A DNA stretch of 64,000 nucleotides from Pseudomonadota bacterium (GTDB taxonomy: Bacteria > Pseudomonadota > Alphaproteobacteria > Rhizobiales > Beijerinckiaceae): contig JAJXWB010000007.1 in NCBI GenBank assembly GCA_021781815.1, forward strand, positions 62,001 to 126,000, read 5' to 3'. Positions 37,217 to 45,667 of the stretch are shown piece by piece. The notes beneath the pieces were generated by a model. That model had not been told where the DNA came from, made no database searches, and saw only the letters and a program-made list of their open reading frames with translations. The translations under genes were made by a program, and so were the position numbers. Within the stretch, counting starts at the first letter, position 1. The number at the start of each line of letters is the position of its first letter.

Positions 37217-38899
37217 ATGAAAATTCTGCTGCTGTGCCATTCGTTCAACAGTCTCACGCAGCGGCTGCACGTCGAAATTCGCGATTGGGGGCATCAGGTC
37301 TCGGTCGAATTCGACATCAATGACGCGGTCACGCGCGACGCCATCGCGCTGTTTGCGCCCGATCTTGTGATCGCGCCGTTCCTCAAGCGCGCCATTCCTC
37401 CCGACGTGCTGGCCCGCGTTCCGTGCCTCGTCGTGCACCCCGGACCGCCGGGCGATCGCGGCCCTTCCGCGCTCGACTGGGCGATCCTCGAAGGCCGCCT
37501 GCGCTGGGGCGTGACGCTGATCGAGGCGACGCCCGAACTCGACGCCGGACCAGTCTGGGCGCACCGCGATGTCGCGATGCGGCTAGCGACGAAATCGAGC
37601 CTCTACAGGAACGAGGTCGCCCACGCCGCCGTCGCCTGCGTGCGGGAAGCACTCGACATGATCGCGCGCGGCGAACGTCCGCCCGCCCGACAGCCGTCGG
37701 CCGCGCCGATGCGGCCAGCATGCCGGCGCGAGGACCGGCGCATCGACTTCGCGCGCGACACGACCGCCGACGTTCTACGCAAGATCGCTTCAGCCGACGG
37801 CGCGCCCGGCGCCCCGGCCCGCCTGTTGGGCGAAGAGACCCTTGTGTTCGATGCGCACGAAGCCGCCGGCCAGTTCGGCGCCCCCGGCGAGGCGCTGGCG
37901 CGCTCCGGGCCGGCGATCGCGGTGGCCACGCGCGACGGCGCAGTCTGGATCGGTCATGCGCGCGCCGCGCAGCCTCGCGCCGTCAAGGCGCCGGCGACAA
38001 CGTTTTTCGCCGGACGATGCGCGTCCCTGCCCGAACGTGACGGCTATCCGGCCATTCGTTGCGAAACCGACGGCGCCGTCGCCCATCTGCATTTTCCGTT
38101 CTACAACGGCGCCATGTCGACGCAAGACTGCGGCGCGCTCGCGCGCGCGATCGAGGATGTCCGGCGCAGTCGCCCGCGCGCGCTGGTCTTGATGGGCGGT
38201 CCGGACTATTGGTCCAACGGCCTGCATCTCGGCCTGATCGAGACCGCGGCGAGCCCGGCCGACGAATCCTGGGCCAACATCAACGCGATGAACGAGTGCG
38301 TGCGGGCGCTGATCGAAGCCGACGATCTCCTCGTCGTCGCGGCGCTGCGCGGCAACGCCGGCGCAGGCGGCGTTTTTCTGGCGCTGGCGGCTGACGAGGT
38401 CTGGATACGCGATGGCGTCGTGCTCAACCCGCATTACAAGGACATGGGAAATCTCTACGGTTCCGAATACTGGACCTATCTACTTCCGCGCAGGGTCGGC
38501 GAGGAGCGCGCGCGCGCCATCGCGGCCGCTCGGCTGCCTATGGGCGCGCGCGAGGCGCTGCGGGTTGGCTTGGTGGACCGCATCCTCCCGGAGGATCCTG
38601 CGCAGGCCGAGACCGCGTTGCGCGCGGCGGCCCGCGGGATCGTCGAGGACGGCGATTACGACTCGCAACTGACCGCCAAGGCGCGGCGGCGGCGCGAGGA
38701 TGAAGCGCGGAAGCCGCTCGCGGCTTACCTGGAGGCCGAACTGGAGAAGATGCGTCTGAATTTCTACGGCTTCGATCCGAGCTACCACATCGCCAGGCAC
38801 AATTTCATTCGCAAGATTCCCAAATCGCGCACGCCGCCAACCCTCGCGGCTCATCGCGCAAGGCCGACGGCGCGCCTGGACAAGGCGGCTGCGCGATGA
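37217..38899 (+). CDS. hypX: HypX/HoxX, CO-ligand synthesis enzyme
   Basis: This protein of about 560 residues makes the active-site CO ligand from formyl-tetrahydrofolate under aerobic conditions. The N-terminal half resembles formyl-THF transferases/hydrolases (VHPGPPGDRGPSALDWAI near residue 78), and the C-terminal half is an enoyl-CoA hydratase-like domain (LMGGPDYWSNGLHLGLIE and LRGNAGAGGVFLALAADEVW). HypX occurs only in organisms making hydrogenase in oxygen. The ATG with GAGCGGAG upstream is preferred; a TTG five codons earlier overlaps the hypE stop and is possible. Its stop overlaps hoxA. Confidence 0.94.
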   Translation: MKILLLCHSFNSLTQRLHVEIRDWGHQVSVEFDINDAVTRDAIALFAPDLVIAPFLKRAIPPDVLARVPCLVVHPGPPGDRGPSALDWAILEGRLRWGVTLIEATPELDAGPVWAHRDVAMRLATKSSLYRNEVAHAAVACVREALDMIARGERPPARQPSAAPMRPACRREDRRIDFARDTTADVLRKIASADGAPGAPARLLGEETLVFDAHEAAGQFGAPGEALARSGPAIAVATRDGAVWIGHARAAQPRAVKAPATTFFAGRCASLPERDGYPAIRCETDGAVAHLHFPFYNGAMSTQDCGALARAIEDVRRSRPRALVLMGGPDYWSNGLHLGLIETAASPADESWANINAMNECVRALIEADDLLVVAALRGNAGAGGVFLALAADEVWIRDGVVLNPHYKDMGNLYGSEYWTYLLPRRVGEERARAIAAARLPMGAREALRVGLVDRILPEDPAQAETALRAAARGIVEDGDYDSQLTAKARRRREDEARKPLAAYLEAELEKMRLNFYGFDPSYHIARHNFIRKIPKSRTPPTLAAHRARPTARLDKAAAR

Positions 38900-40344
38900 A
38901 CGGTCTGGCGACGGTCCTGATCGTCGACGACGAGGTCCGCTCGATCGAGGCGCTGCGGCGCGTCTTGTCCGAAGAATTCGATGTGCTCTGCGCCCGCAGC
39001 GCGGAGGATGCGGAAACGGTTCTGGCGGGCGATCTGGTGCAGGTGATCCTGTGCGACCAGCGCATGCCCGGCGAGAGCGGCATCGCATTTCTCTCGCGCG
39101 TCCGCGAGAAATGGCCGGACACGATCCGCATGATCATATCCGGCTACACCGAGTCCGAGGACATCATAGCCGGAGTGAACGAGGCCGGCATCTACCAGTA
39201 CATCACCAAGCCCTGGCATCCGGAAAAGCTGATGGAGAGCGTGCGCGAGGCCGCGCAGTTGTTCAAGCTGCAACGGGAAACGGGCGCTCCGGCGGCGGAA
39301 TCGAAATTCTCCCATGAGACGCTGACACGCGCCATCGCGTCCCGCCGGCGCACACAGCGGCGCATGTTCGAATTCGACAGGATCGTCCACGCGCCGGACA
39401 GTCCGATCGTGGATGTGATATCGCTTGCCCGTCGCGCGACGGAATATGACATTTCCGTCTGCATCACCGGCGCTTCGGGAACGGGCAAGGAACTGCTGGC
39501 GCGCGCGATCCATTTCGGCTCTCTGCGCGGCGAAAAGCCATTCGTCGTCGAGAACTGCGGCGCGCTGCCGGACGAACTTCTGGAAAGCGAGCTGTTCGGC
39601 TGCAAGAAGGGCGCCTTCACCGGCGCCTATCAGGACAGAACCGGCCTGTTCGAACTCGCCGACGGCGGATCGATCTTCCTCGACGAGATCGGCGAGACCT
39701 CGCCCGCCTTTCAGGTCAAGCTGCTGCGCGTGCTGCAGGAAGGCGAAATACGGCCCCTGGGCGCGGTGCGTCCGCGCAAGGTCAACGTCCGCGTCATTTG
39801 CGCGACCAACCGCAATCTGGAAGACGAGGTCGCCGCGGGGCGGTTCCGGCGCGACCTCTACTACCGTCTGACCGCCTTCCCGATCCATCTGCCCGCGCTG
39901 AACCGGCGGCCCATGGACATACCGATCATCGCCACGCGCATCCTGGCCGACGTCAATCGCTCGTTCCATCGCCAGATCGCCTCGATCGAGCCCGAGGCGA
40001 TGCAGCGGATGACGCGCTACGACTGGCCCGGCAATGTGCGCGAACTCCACAACGAGATTCAGCGCATGGTCGCCCTGTCGGACAATGACGCCCCGCTCGG
40101 CGTCCACCTGCTGCCTCCACGCATAGGCGCGCCCGCCCGGCTGGCGCCCGCAGGCGCAGCCGACGGCGCCGGCAATCTGAAACAGCAGGTCGAGATGCTG
40201 GAACGCGACGTGATCGAACGCGCATTGAAACGTCATTCCGGCAATATCAGCCGCGCCGCCGATCAACTCGGCCTGTCGCGCGTCGGGCTGCGCGGCAAGA
40301 TTGAACGTTATGATCTGCGACGGAGCGCGGTAGATGACGACTGA
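38896..40344 (+). CDS. hoxA: HoxA, NtrC-type sigma-54-dependent response regulator
   Basis: HoxA (482 residues) activates the hup promoters. It has a receiver domain with phospho-acceptor Asp54 (LCDQRMPG) and Lys in TKPW, a central AAA+ domain with Walker A GASGTGKE, the sigma-54 contact motif GAFTGA, and Walker B IFLDEIGE, then a Fis-type helix-turn-helix (GNISRAADQLGLSRVGL). The intact GAFTGA contrasts with HupR of Rhodobacter capsulatus, which uses sigma-70 RNA polymerase. Unphosphorylated HoxA/HupR proteins are the active form in known systems, with the kinase acting as an inhibitor. It overlaps hypX upstream and the kinase downstream. Confidence 0.95.
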   Translation: MNGLATVLIVDDEVRSIEALRRVLSEEFDVLCARSAEDAETVLAGDLVQVILCDQRMPGESGIAFLSRVREKWPDTIRMIISGYTESEDIIAGVNEAGIYQYITKPWHPEKLMESVREAAQLFKLQRETGAPAAESKFSHETLTRAIASRRRTQRRMFEFDRIVHAPDSPIVDVISLARRATEYDISVCITGASGTGKELLARAIHFGSLRGEKPFVVENCGALPDELLESELFGCKKGAFTGAYQDRTGLFELADGGSIFLDEIGETSPAFQVKLLRVLQEGEIRPLGAVRPRKVNVRVICATNRNLEDEVAAGRFRRDLYYRLTAFPIHLPALNRRPMDIPIIATRILADVNRSFHRQIASIEPEAMQRMTRYDWPGNVRELHNEIQRMVALSDNDAPLGVHLLPPRIGAPARLAPAGAADGAGNLKQQVEMLERDVIERALKRHSGNISRAADQLGLSRVGLRGKIERYDLRRSAVDDD

Positions 40345-41686
40345 CCCGCTCAAGCGTCGTGGCGACCTCGCGAACCTGGTCGCCGGCGAGGAGTTCGCGC
40401 TGAGCGACGACAGAGAGTCGGCCTGGCGCGAAGTGATCCGACGCGTCGACGAAGTCTATTCCGATCTCATCCGGTACGAGGCCGATCTCGAACGCAAGAA
40501 TTCGGAGCTGGAGGAAGCGCAGAGGTTCATTTCCAGCGTGATCGCCTCCGTCTCCGACATTTTGATCGTCTGCGACGGGACCGGACGCATTCTCCAGGTC
40601 AACCCGGCTTTCCTGCGCCTCGTCGGCCGCAGTCAGCAAGACGCCGTCGGGCGCGATCTCGCCGAGTTTCTCGCAGACAAGGATCGCGCCGACGCTATTC
40701 GCATCGTCAGTTCCGGCGCCGAGGGCAAGGTGGACGAATGCGAACTGAGATTCGAATCCGAGCACGGACGCTCGGATGTTTTCGCCATGGTCTGCTCGAC
40801 GCGCTTCGATCATCGCAGCCGCCGCGCTGGCGCTGTTCTGACCGGCCGGCCGATCGGCGAATTGCGGCGCGCCTATCAGGCGCTGCATCAGGCGCATCTC
40901 GACCTGCAACAGGCGCAACGCAAGCTGATCGAGCAGGAGAAGATGGCCAGTCTCGGCCGCCTCGTCGCCGGCGTCGCGCACGAACTGAACAATCCCATCA
41001 GCTTTGTCTACGGAAATATCCATACGCTGGAGCGTTATCGTCAACGGCTCAACCGATATTTTTCCGAACTCGACGTCGAGGGCGACCAGCGCGATGCGCG
41101 CGAGTTGCGCAAGCAGTTTCGCGTCGACGCAATCATGCACGACCTGAGCTCCTTGATCGAGGGCACGCTGGAAGGGGCGACCCGCATCAGCGAGATCGTG
41201 CGCAATCTCCGCCGCCTTTCGTTCACGAGCGCGGGCGAGACGCAGACGGTCGACCTCGGCAAGGTGATCGCGACCGCGGCCAACTGGGCCGCGCGCACCA
41301 AGAATTCCAAGGCGCGGATCACGATCGAGGCCGAGGAGCGCGCGACTATCAGCGGCAACGAGGGCCAGATTCACCAGATCGCGGTCAATCTCGTCGAAAA
41401 CGCCCTGGACGCCGTGCGCGCCAGCGCCCACCCCGAGGTCGCGATCCGGGCGCGCCGCGTCGCCGACGAGGTGGAATGGACTGTGGCCGATAATGGTCCT
41501 GGCATTTCGGACGCTGTGCTCGACAAGATGTTCGAACCGTTCTTCACGACGAAAAGCGTCGGCGAGGGCACGGGCCTTGGGCTGTGGATCAGCTACTCGA
41601 TCGTCCGCGAGCATTCCGGAAGCATAGTGGCGGGCAACCGCGCCGAGGGCGGCGCCGTCTTCACGGTCAGGCTACCCGCGTCCTGA
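40334..41686 (+). CDS. hoxJ: HoxJ/HupT-type soluble PAS histidine kinase
   Basis: This 450-residue kinase has an N-terminal coiled region (about 40-70), a PAS domain (about 70-180), a phospho-acceptor segment GVAHELNNP with His216, and an HATPase domain with N box [10 protein letters not shown], and DNGPGI and GTGLGLW G boxes. There are no membrane segments or signal peptide, as expected for a kinase that docks with the cytoplasmic sensor HupUV. In Ralstonia and Rhodobacter the equivalent kinase phosphorylates HoxA/HupR without H2 and so switches expression off. It overlaps hoxA by 11 bases and closes the cluster. Confidence 0.92.
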   Translation: MTTDPLKRRGDLANLVAGEEFALSDDRESAWREVIRRVDEVYSDLIRYEADLERKNSELEEAQRFISSVIASVSDILIVCDGTGRILQVNPAFLRLVGRSQQDAVGRDLAEFLADKDRADAIRIVSSGAEGKVDECELRFESEHGRSDVFAMVCSTRFDHRSRRAGAVLTGRPIGELRRAYQALHQAHLDLQQAQRKLIEQEKMASLGRLVAGVAHELNNPISFVYGNIHTLERYRQRLNRYFSELDVEGDQRDARELRKQFRVDAIMHDLSSLIEGTLEGATRISEIVRNLRRLSFTSAGETQTVDLGKVIATAANWAARTKNSKARITIEAEERATISGNEGQIHQIAVNLVENALDAVRASAHPEVAIRARRVADEVEWTVADNGPGISDAVLDKMFEPFFTTKSVGEGTGLGLWISYSIVREHSGSIVAGNRAEGGAVFTVRLPAS

Positions 41687-41720
41687 GGGCGGGACAGCTC
41701 CGCCGGGCGGCCGGCGCACG

Positions 41721-42068
41721 CTACCGCGCCCTGCCCGGGATCTGTTCGAGAGCGACCGCAGACAACAGCCGGGCGGGTTGCGCGCGGCAGGCCGCGATCG
41801 CCCGATCCATCGCAGCGGCGGCGTCGAACCCGGTCCGCCGTCCGGACGCCAGTCCCGTGGCGAGGCCCTCGAGCCAGAATCTGAACTCGCGATAAATGGC
41901 TGGATTGGTGGAGCCGAGCGCGACGAACAGCCGACAGGTCACGATATCGGGAGACTCGACGTCCGGCGGCGCAGCCCTCCCCGTCGCGACCGCCGACGCC
42001 ATCAGGACAAGCCCGACGCCGACAAGGCGACGCCATCGGCTCGCCGCAGACATCGCGCCTCTGCTCAT
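41721..42068 (-). CDS. Small secreted protein, tentatively HdeA/HdeB-like
   Basis: The 115-residue product has a clear signal peptide (RRLVGVGLVLMASAVATGRA) and a small mature part with two cysteines (TCRLF and ACRAQ) spaced as in HdeA/HdeB acid-stress chaperones, with FWLEGLATG between them. The similarity is by pattern only. The start is the ATG right before the signal peptide; the frame stays open upstream but that part is Arg-rich and unlike a protein. It converges with the kinase gene, whose stop lies 34 bases away. No link to hydrogen metabolism is evident. Confidence 0.55.
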   Translation of the reverse strand: MSRGAMSAASRWRRLVGVGLVLMASAVATGRAAPPDVESPDIVTCRLFVALGSTNPAIYREFRFWLEGLATGLASGRRTGFDAAAAMDRAIAACRAQPARLLSAVALEQIPGRAR

Positions 42069-42243
42069 GGCTTCGCTCCCGCGCGGTTCCCCGCGATCGC
42101 ATGTCGCATTCGCAATTCTGGCCGCCGTCTCGCGGGAAGTCCATGGGCGGTTCTTGTCCAGTGACAGGGGGCGCCGGGCGCGCGGCCTTCTGCCGGTTTC
42201 GTGGACGCCGAGAAAAGGTGTTTCATGAAGCTGGAGGTTGGGT

Positions 42244-42324
42244 ATGGCGAGGCGAATATTCCGTCGGGAGTTCAAGGTCGAGGCGGTTCGTCTTGCGCGC
42301 GGTCGAGGCGTCAGCGTCGGTCAC
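42244..42324 (+). pseudogene. Remnant of IS3-family transposase orfA
   Basis: An ATG with GCTGGAGG upstream opens a frame reading MARRIFRREFKVEAVRLARGRG-VSV, which matches the N-terminus of IS3-family OrfA proteins. The similarity stops after about 25 codons, exactly where the monooxygenase-like gene ends on the other strand. The rest of the helix-turn-helix, the frameshift window and orfB are missing. The preceding AGGTGTTTCATGAAG stretch also looks like IS leader. The element is dead; its ends cannot be fixed by eye. Confidence 0.65.
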
Positions 42325-42899
42325 TGGCGCGGGGGCGTATCCGCCGGGGCCGGATAGAGCCACGGCGCCAGCAGGCGCGCGAGCGCCGGCATCACGGCCC
42401 AGGTCATGGCGATCGTGACGAGAGCGGTGACGACCAGCACGCTGAGCGCCGGATGGATCGGCGCGAGCCATGGCGCCACCAGGGCCGATATCGCCATGAC
42501 AGAAGGAAAGATGCCCATCCACGTCACGACCGCCATCTTGTAACGTGGCGGCGGCTGCCGCACGCGCGCGGCCGGAAGCGCGAACCAGGTTTCGAGCCCG
42601 CTGAGGATCTGCAGGCCGTCGCCGCCCTCGCTGATGGCCGCGATGCGATCGAGAAAGGCCCGGCGCGGCGCGCTCGTCGTCCAGGCCCGCAGGTGCGCGT
42701 CCGAATCGAAAGCGAACAGCGTCTGATACAGGCGCCCGCCGGGCGTATCCGGCTTGATCAGATAGCCGCCGAGATGCCCCTCAAACTGCGTTGCGGCCGC
42801 GATCATGCCGTTGGCCGCCTGCTCGAAGTCCGCCTCATGGCCGGCGCGCACCCGCCGCGTGACGAGAACGGTCACAGGGGCGCTCCGGGGAGACGTCAT
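42321..42899 (-). CDS. Antibiotic-biosynthesis-monooxygenase-like protein with C-terminal membrane segments
   Basis: The 192-residue protein has an N-terminal ABM-type ferredoxin-like domain (about residues 8-105; VTVLVTRRVRAGHEADFEQA and EGHLGGYLI) and two hydrophobic helices near the C-terminus (about 128-150 and 155-182). Such fusions are common as uncharacterised membrane-bound ABM proteins; enzymatic activity on quinols or aromatics is possible but unproven. It lies 49 bases after the GntR regulator on the same strand and is probably co-transcribed with it. Its stop codon falls at the junction with the IS3 remnant, so the natural C-terminus may have been altered. Confidence 0.7.
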   Translation of the reverse strand: MTSPRSAPVTVLVTRRVRAGHEADFEQAANGMIAAATQFEGHLGGYLIKPDTPGGRLYQTLFAFDSDAHLRAWTTSAPRRAFLDRIAAISEGGDGLQILSGLETWFALPAARVRQPPPRYKMAVVTWMGIFPSVMAISALVAPWLAPIHPALSVLVVTALVTIAMTWAVMPALARLLAPWLYPAPADTPPRQ

Positions 42900-42948
42900 T
42901 GCGAGCGCCCTGCTCGCGCGCGCGCCCATGCGTTCGCGGCCTCGCCCA

Positions 42949-43707
42949 TCAGCGGCGCGCCGCGCTGGAACGGCGCGGCGTATTCCGGCCGCCTTTCGCG
43001 CCGGCCGCGCGCGGCTGCCGCAACTCGCGAAACACCGTGAGCGTGCGCTCGATGTGTTCGGCCATGTATTTGCACGCAAGATCCGCGTCGCGGGCGAGCG
43101 TGGCGTCGAGAATGGCCTTGTGTTCGGCGTGAACGTCGCGCGGGATCGTGCGTCGCGAGATCGCCATGCGACGATAGCGCTCAGATTGCTGGAACAGCAG
43201 CGTGTTGAGATGGTGCAGCCATCGCGACGGGCACGCCGATATCAGCGCGTTGTGAAAATCGCGGTTGCGCTCTTCAAATTCGCTCAAGGCCGCGTAGGGG
43301 TCTTCCGCAAGGCGCTCCTCGACTTTGGACAACCTGTAAAACGTGGCGACGACCTGACTCTCCCACGCCTCGTCGCCGACCGCGATCGCCTGACGCAGCG
43401 CCTCGGTTTCGATGAGCTTGCGGACGTTGGTCAGGTCGCGGAAATCCTCGAGCGACGCATTCGCCACGCGAAAGCCGCGCTGCCCCTCGGTCGTGACAAG
43501 CGCCTCGCCGAGCAGGCGCGTCAGCGCCTCCCGCAGAGTGCTGCCGCTGATATCGTACCGCGCGCGCAATTCCTCGATGCGCAACCGCGATCCCGGCTCG
43601 AGCGTTCCGTCGAGAATTTCGCCGCGCAGCGCGGCGTAAGCGGATTCCACGAGAGTCCGAACCGTTTTGGGCGCTTTCGGGCGCCTGAGCGCTGGCGCTT
43701 CTGTCAT
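42949..43707 (-). CDS. GntR-family (FCD subfamily) regulator of the phenol genes
   Basis: The 252-residue protein has an N-terminal winged helix (about residues 15-85; LRIEELRARYDISGSTLREALTRL) and a C-terminal FCD ligand-binding domain whose metal-site residues are visible in RNRDFHNAL, HAEHKAIL and MAEHIER. It is transcribed divergently from dmpK across about 260 bases. GntR repressors AphS (Comamonas phenol genes) and BphS (biphenyl genes) are precedents, so a repressor relieved by a pathway compound is the best guess. The ATG is chosen over a TTG three codons upstream. The palindrome ATATCGATAT near dmpK and dmpC is its likely operator. Confidence 0.88.
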   Translation of the reverse strand: MTEAPALRRPKAPKTVRTLVESAYAALRGEILDGTLEPGSRLRIEELRARYDISGSTLREALTRLLGEALVTTEGQRGFRVANASLEDFRDLTNVRKLIETEALRQAIAVGDEAWESQVVATFYRLSKVEERLAEDPYAALSEFEERNRDFHNALISACPSRWLHHLNTLLFQQSERYRRMAISRRTIPRDVHAEHKAILDATLARDADLACKYMAEHIERTLTVFRELRQPRAAGAKGGRNTPRRSSAARR

Positions 43708-43826
43708 TGTTCTCAACCCAGTTCCTCAAGGTCGACGGCCCGGGCCTCGTTCGCGAGGGCGCGATTCATCCGAGTCTAAACGGTATCAGACGTTCCAGCC
43801 AGATTTCAACAATGTCGTCGACAGTC

Positions 43827-43859
43827 GATATATCTCGGTCTCTACAAATATCGATATTT
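43827..43859. promoter_or_regulatory. Candidate GntR operator in the divergent intergenic region
   Basis: AAATATCGATATTT (43846-43859) is a perfect 14-base palindrome in a strikingly AT-rich stretch, with a second palindrome GATATATC at 43827-43834; their centres are 22 bases apart, about two helical turns. The core ATATCGATAT recurs twice before dmpC. It ends four bases before a possible -35 element for dmpK. Confidence 0.65.
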
Positions 43860-43862
43860 CTG

Positions 43863-43891
43863 TTGACTGCCGATTATCAGTGGCGTAAATC
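43863..43891 (+). promoter_or_regulatory. Candidate sigma-70 promoter of dmpK
   Basis: TTGACT and TAAATC are separated by 17 bases and lie about 80 bases before the dmpK start. The -35 is a good match and the -10 moderate. No GG-N10-GC sigma-54 promoter, the usual type for dmp operons, was found in the region. Confidence 0.5.
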
Positions 43892-43969
43892 GTCCTGCCG
43901 CCGCGCAATCCCACACAAGAATGGCGCGGCGCGCACGGACGCAGACCGGTTCTCTGGGAGGGAGGCGGC

Positions 43970-44302
43970 ATGGGCCAACAGCGGAACTCGGGCCAACAGC
44001 GGAACTCGGGCCAACAGCAGACCTCGGGCGCGCGCCAGACCGCGCAGAAGAAGTTCGTGCGCGTGACGGGAGCGCGCATGGATCGCTTCGTCGAGTTTGA
44101 ATTCTCCGTGAACGACTCCGATCTGACGGTCGAACTCATCCTTCCATTTTCCGCTTTCGATGAATTCTGCGCGCTGCAGAACGCCACAATTCTACCGCCG
44201 GAGCCGGTCGCAGCAAGCAAGCTGGAACAGCTCGCATGGCGCTCGCGCCAGCCGGGCCTGCTGCGTCGTGTGAAACACGCGGTTGAAGCGCCCGACGGAT
44301 AA
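43970..44302 (+). CDS. dmpK: DmpK-type phenol hydroxylase assembly protein (P0)
   Basis: DmpK helps assemble iron into the phenol hydroxylase oxygenase and is not needed for turnover. The conserved part (residues 28-75; KKFVRVTGARMDRFVEFEFSV and FSAFDEFCALQN) matches the family. The 110-residue product is longer than usual because its first 20 residues are three tandem GQQ-x-x-S hexapeptides. The start is secure: GGGAGGGAGG lies four bases before the ATG, and no later ATG precedes the conserved domain. It is the first gene of the phenol operon, followed by dmpL after 36 bases. Confidence 0.88.
   Translation: MGQQRNSGQQRNSGQQQTSGARQTAQKKFVRVTGARMDRFVEFEFSVNDSDLTVELILPFSAFDEFCALQNATILPPEPVAASKLEQLAWRSRQPGLLRRVKHAVEAPDG
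43973..44026 (+). repeat. Three tandem 18-base repeats at the 5' end of dmpK
   Basis: Codons 2-19 consist of three copies of GGCCAACAGCGGAACTCG; the first two are identical and the third differs at two bases. Being in phase, copy-number change would add or remove six residues without a frameshift. Confidence 0.9.
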
Positions 44303-44338
44303 GACCCGGCGATCGGCGCCCCCAAAGCAAGAAGCAAA

Positions 44339-45346
44339 ATGTCGGAGGAGGAGACGGTGACCGTTCAGATCAAGACGTTGGACTACGAGCCGAAGCGACA
44401 CACATTCGGGCATATCGCGCGGCGATTTGGCGACAAGCCCGCGTCGCGTTACCAGGAGGCGACGCTCGACGTGCAGGCGACGGCGAACTTCCATTACAAA
44501 CCGCTCTACGAGCCGGAATTCTGGCAATACGACCAGAACAAGACTGCGGTGAAAATGGCGGACTGGTATAAGCCGCTCGATCCGCGCCAATACTATTACG
44601 CGACCTATAATATCGCGCGCGCCAACATGAACCAGGCGGTGGAGCGCAGCTTCGCCTTCGTCGAGGAACGCGGACTGCTGGACAAGCTGGCGGCCGCAGC
44701 CAGGGCGAATCTGCAACGCGGATTACTGCCGCTCCGGCATCTGCACTGGGGCGCCAACATGAACATGACGGAGATCTGCCAGCGCGGATACGGAACCGCC
44801 GTCACGGCGCCGTGCATCTTTTCGTCCGGCGATCACCTGGGCATGGCGCAGATCGTCAGTCGCATCGGCCTTGCGCTCGACGGCCAGACCGGCGCGAGCC
44901 TCGACGCTGCCAAGGCGGTCTGGATGACCGATCCGGCCTGGCAGGGCGTACGCAAACTGATCGAGGACACGTTCGTCGAACGCGACTGGTTCCAGCTTTA
45001 CGTCGCGCAGACGCTGGCGGTGAACGGCGTGATCTTCGATCTGGCCTACAAGCTGTCCGACGCGGCCTGGGCGGACGGCGCCACGACGGTCGCCATGCTC
45101 ACCGAATTCATGAGCGACTGGCGCGCCGAAGAATCCAGATGGAGCGACAGCGTCATCAAGACGGTCGCCGCGGAAAGCCCCGACAACAAGGCGCTGACGT
45201 CCCGATGGGCGAAGCATTGGATCGACCGCGCGGTCGAGGCGGCCAAGCCCTTGTCAGCGGCGCTGCTCGGCGACAATGGCGCGGCGGCGGAAGCGGCCGG
45301 CGAGGCGACCCGCGCGCGCGCCGCGACCCTGGGTCTGACGCTCTGA
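44339..45346 (+). CDS. dmpL: DmpL, phenol hydroxylase beta subunit (P1)
   Basis: This 335-residue protein is the beta subunit of the diiron oxygenase. Family segments include RRFGDKPASRYQEAT, NFHYKPLYEP, MADWYKPLDPRQYYYATYN and LTEFMSDWRAEESRW. It has no diiron ligands itself and forms the (alpha-beta-gamma)2 core with DmpN and DmpO. GGAGGAG is located inside the first codons; the annotated ATG gives the best match to the usual N-terminus. Confidence 0.94.
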   Translation: MSEEETVTVQIKTLDYEPKRHTFGHIARRFGDKPASRYQEATLDVQATANFHYKPLYEPEFWQYDQNKTAVKMADWYKPLDPRQYYYATYNIARANMNQAVERSFAFVEERGLLDKLAAAARANLQRGLLPLRHLHWGANMNMTEICQRGYGTAVTAPCIFSSGDHLGMAQIVSRIGLALDGQTGASLDAAKAVWMTDPAWQGVRKLIEDTFVERDWFQLYVAQTLAVNGVIFDLAYKLSDAAWADGATTVAMLTEFMSDWRAEESRWSDSVIKTVAAESPDNKALTSRWAKHWIDRAVEAAKPLSAALLGDNGAAAEAAGEATRARAATLGLTL

Positions 45347-45373
45347 CAAAAAGAAAAACCGGAGGAACGCCAG

Positions 45374-45646
45374 ATGGCGCAAATTGCATCGCTCACTCTT
45401 TATCACAACGACGAAGCTCGTCCGATCATCGACGCCATCATCGCCGATAACCCCGGCATCCGCGTGATGAACATACCCGGCGCAGTCAAACTCGATTGCG
45501 ACGGCTCTCTCACGGTCAATCGGTCGTCGGTCGAGGCGCGCCTTGGACGCTCCTGGGAGCCGCAGGAGCTGCAGCTTGTCCTCATTTCGATGGCGGGCAA
45601 CCTCGACGAAGACGACGATCACTTCACCCTCAGCTGGCGCCATTGA
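45374..45646 (+). CDS. dmpM: DmpM, phenol hydroxylase effector protein (P2)
   Basis: The 90-residue cofactor-free effector binds the oxygenase and couples electron transfer to hydroxylation. It has the MmoB/DmpM features IRVMNIPGAVKLDCDG and the acidic GNLDEDDDHFTLSW C-terminus. A GGAGG ribosome binding site precedes the ATG. It sits between the two large oxygenase subunit genes, the standard dmp order. Confidence 0.95.
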   Translation: MAQIASLTLYHNDEARPIIDAIIADNPGIRVMNIPGAVKLDCDGSLTVNRSSVEARLGRSWEPQELQLVLISMAGNLDEDDDHFTLSWRH

Positions 45647-45667
45647 GCCGTTTCGGGAGGACAATTC

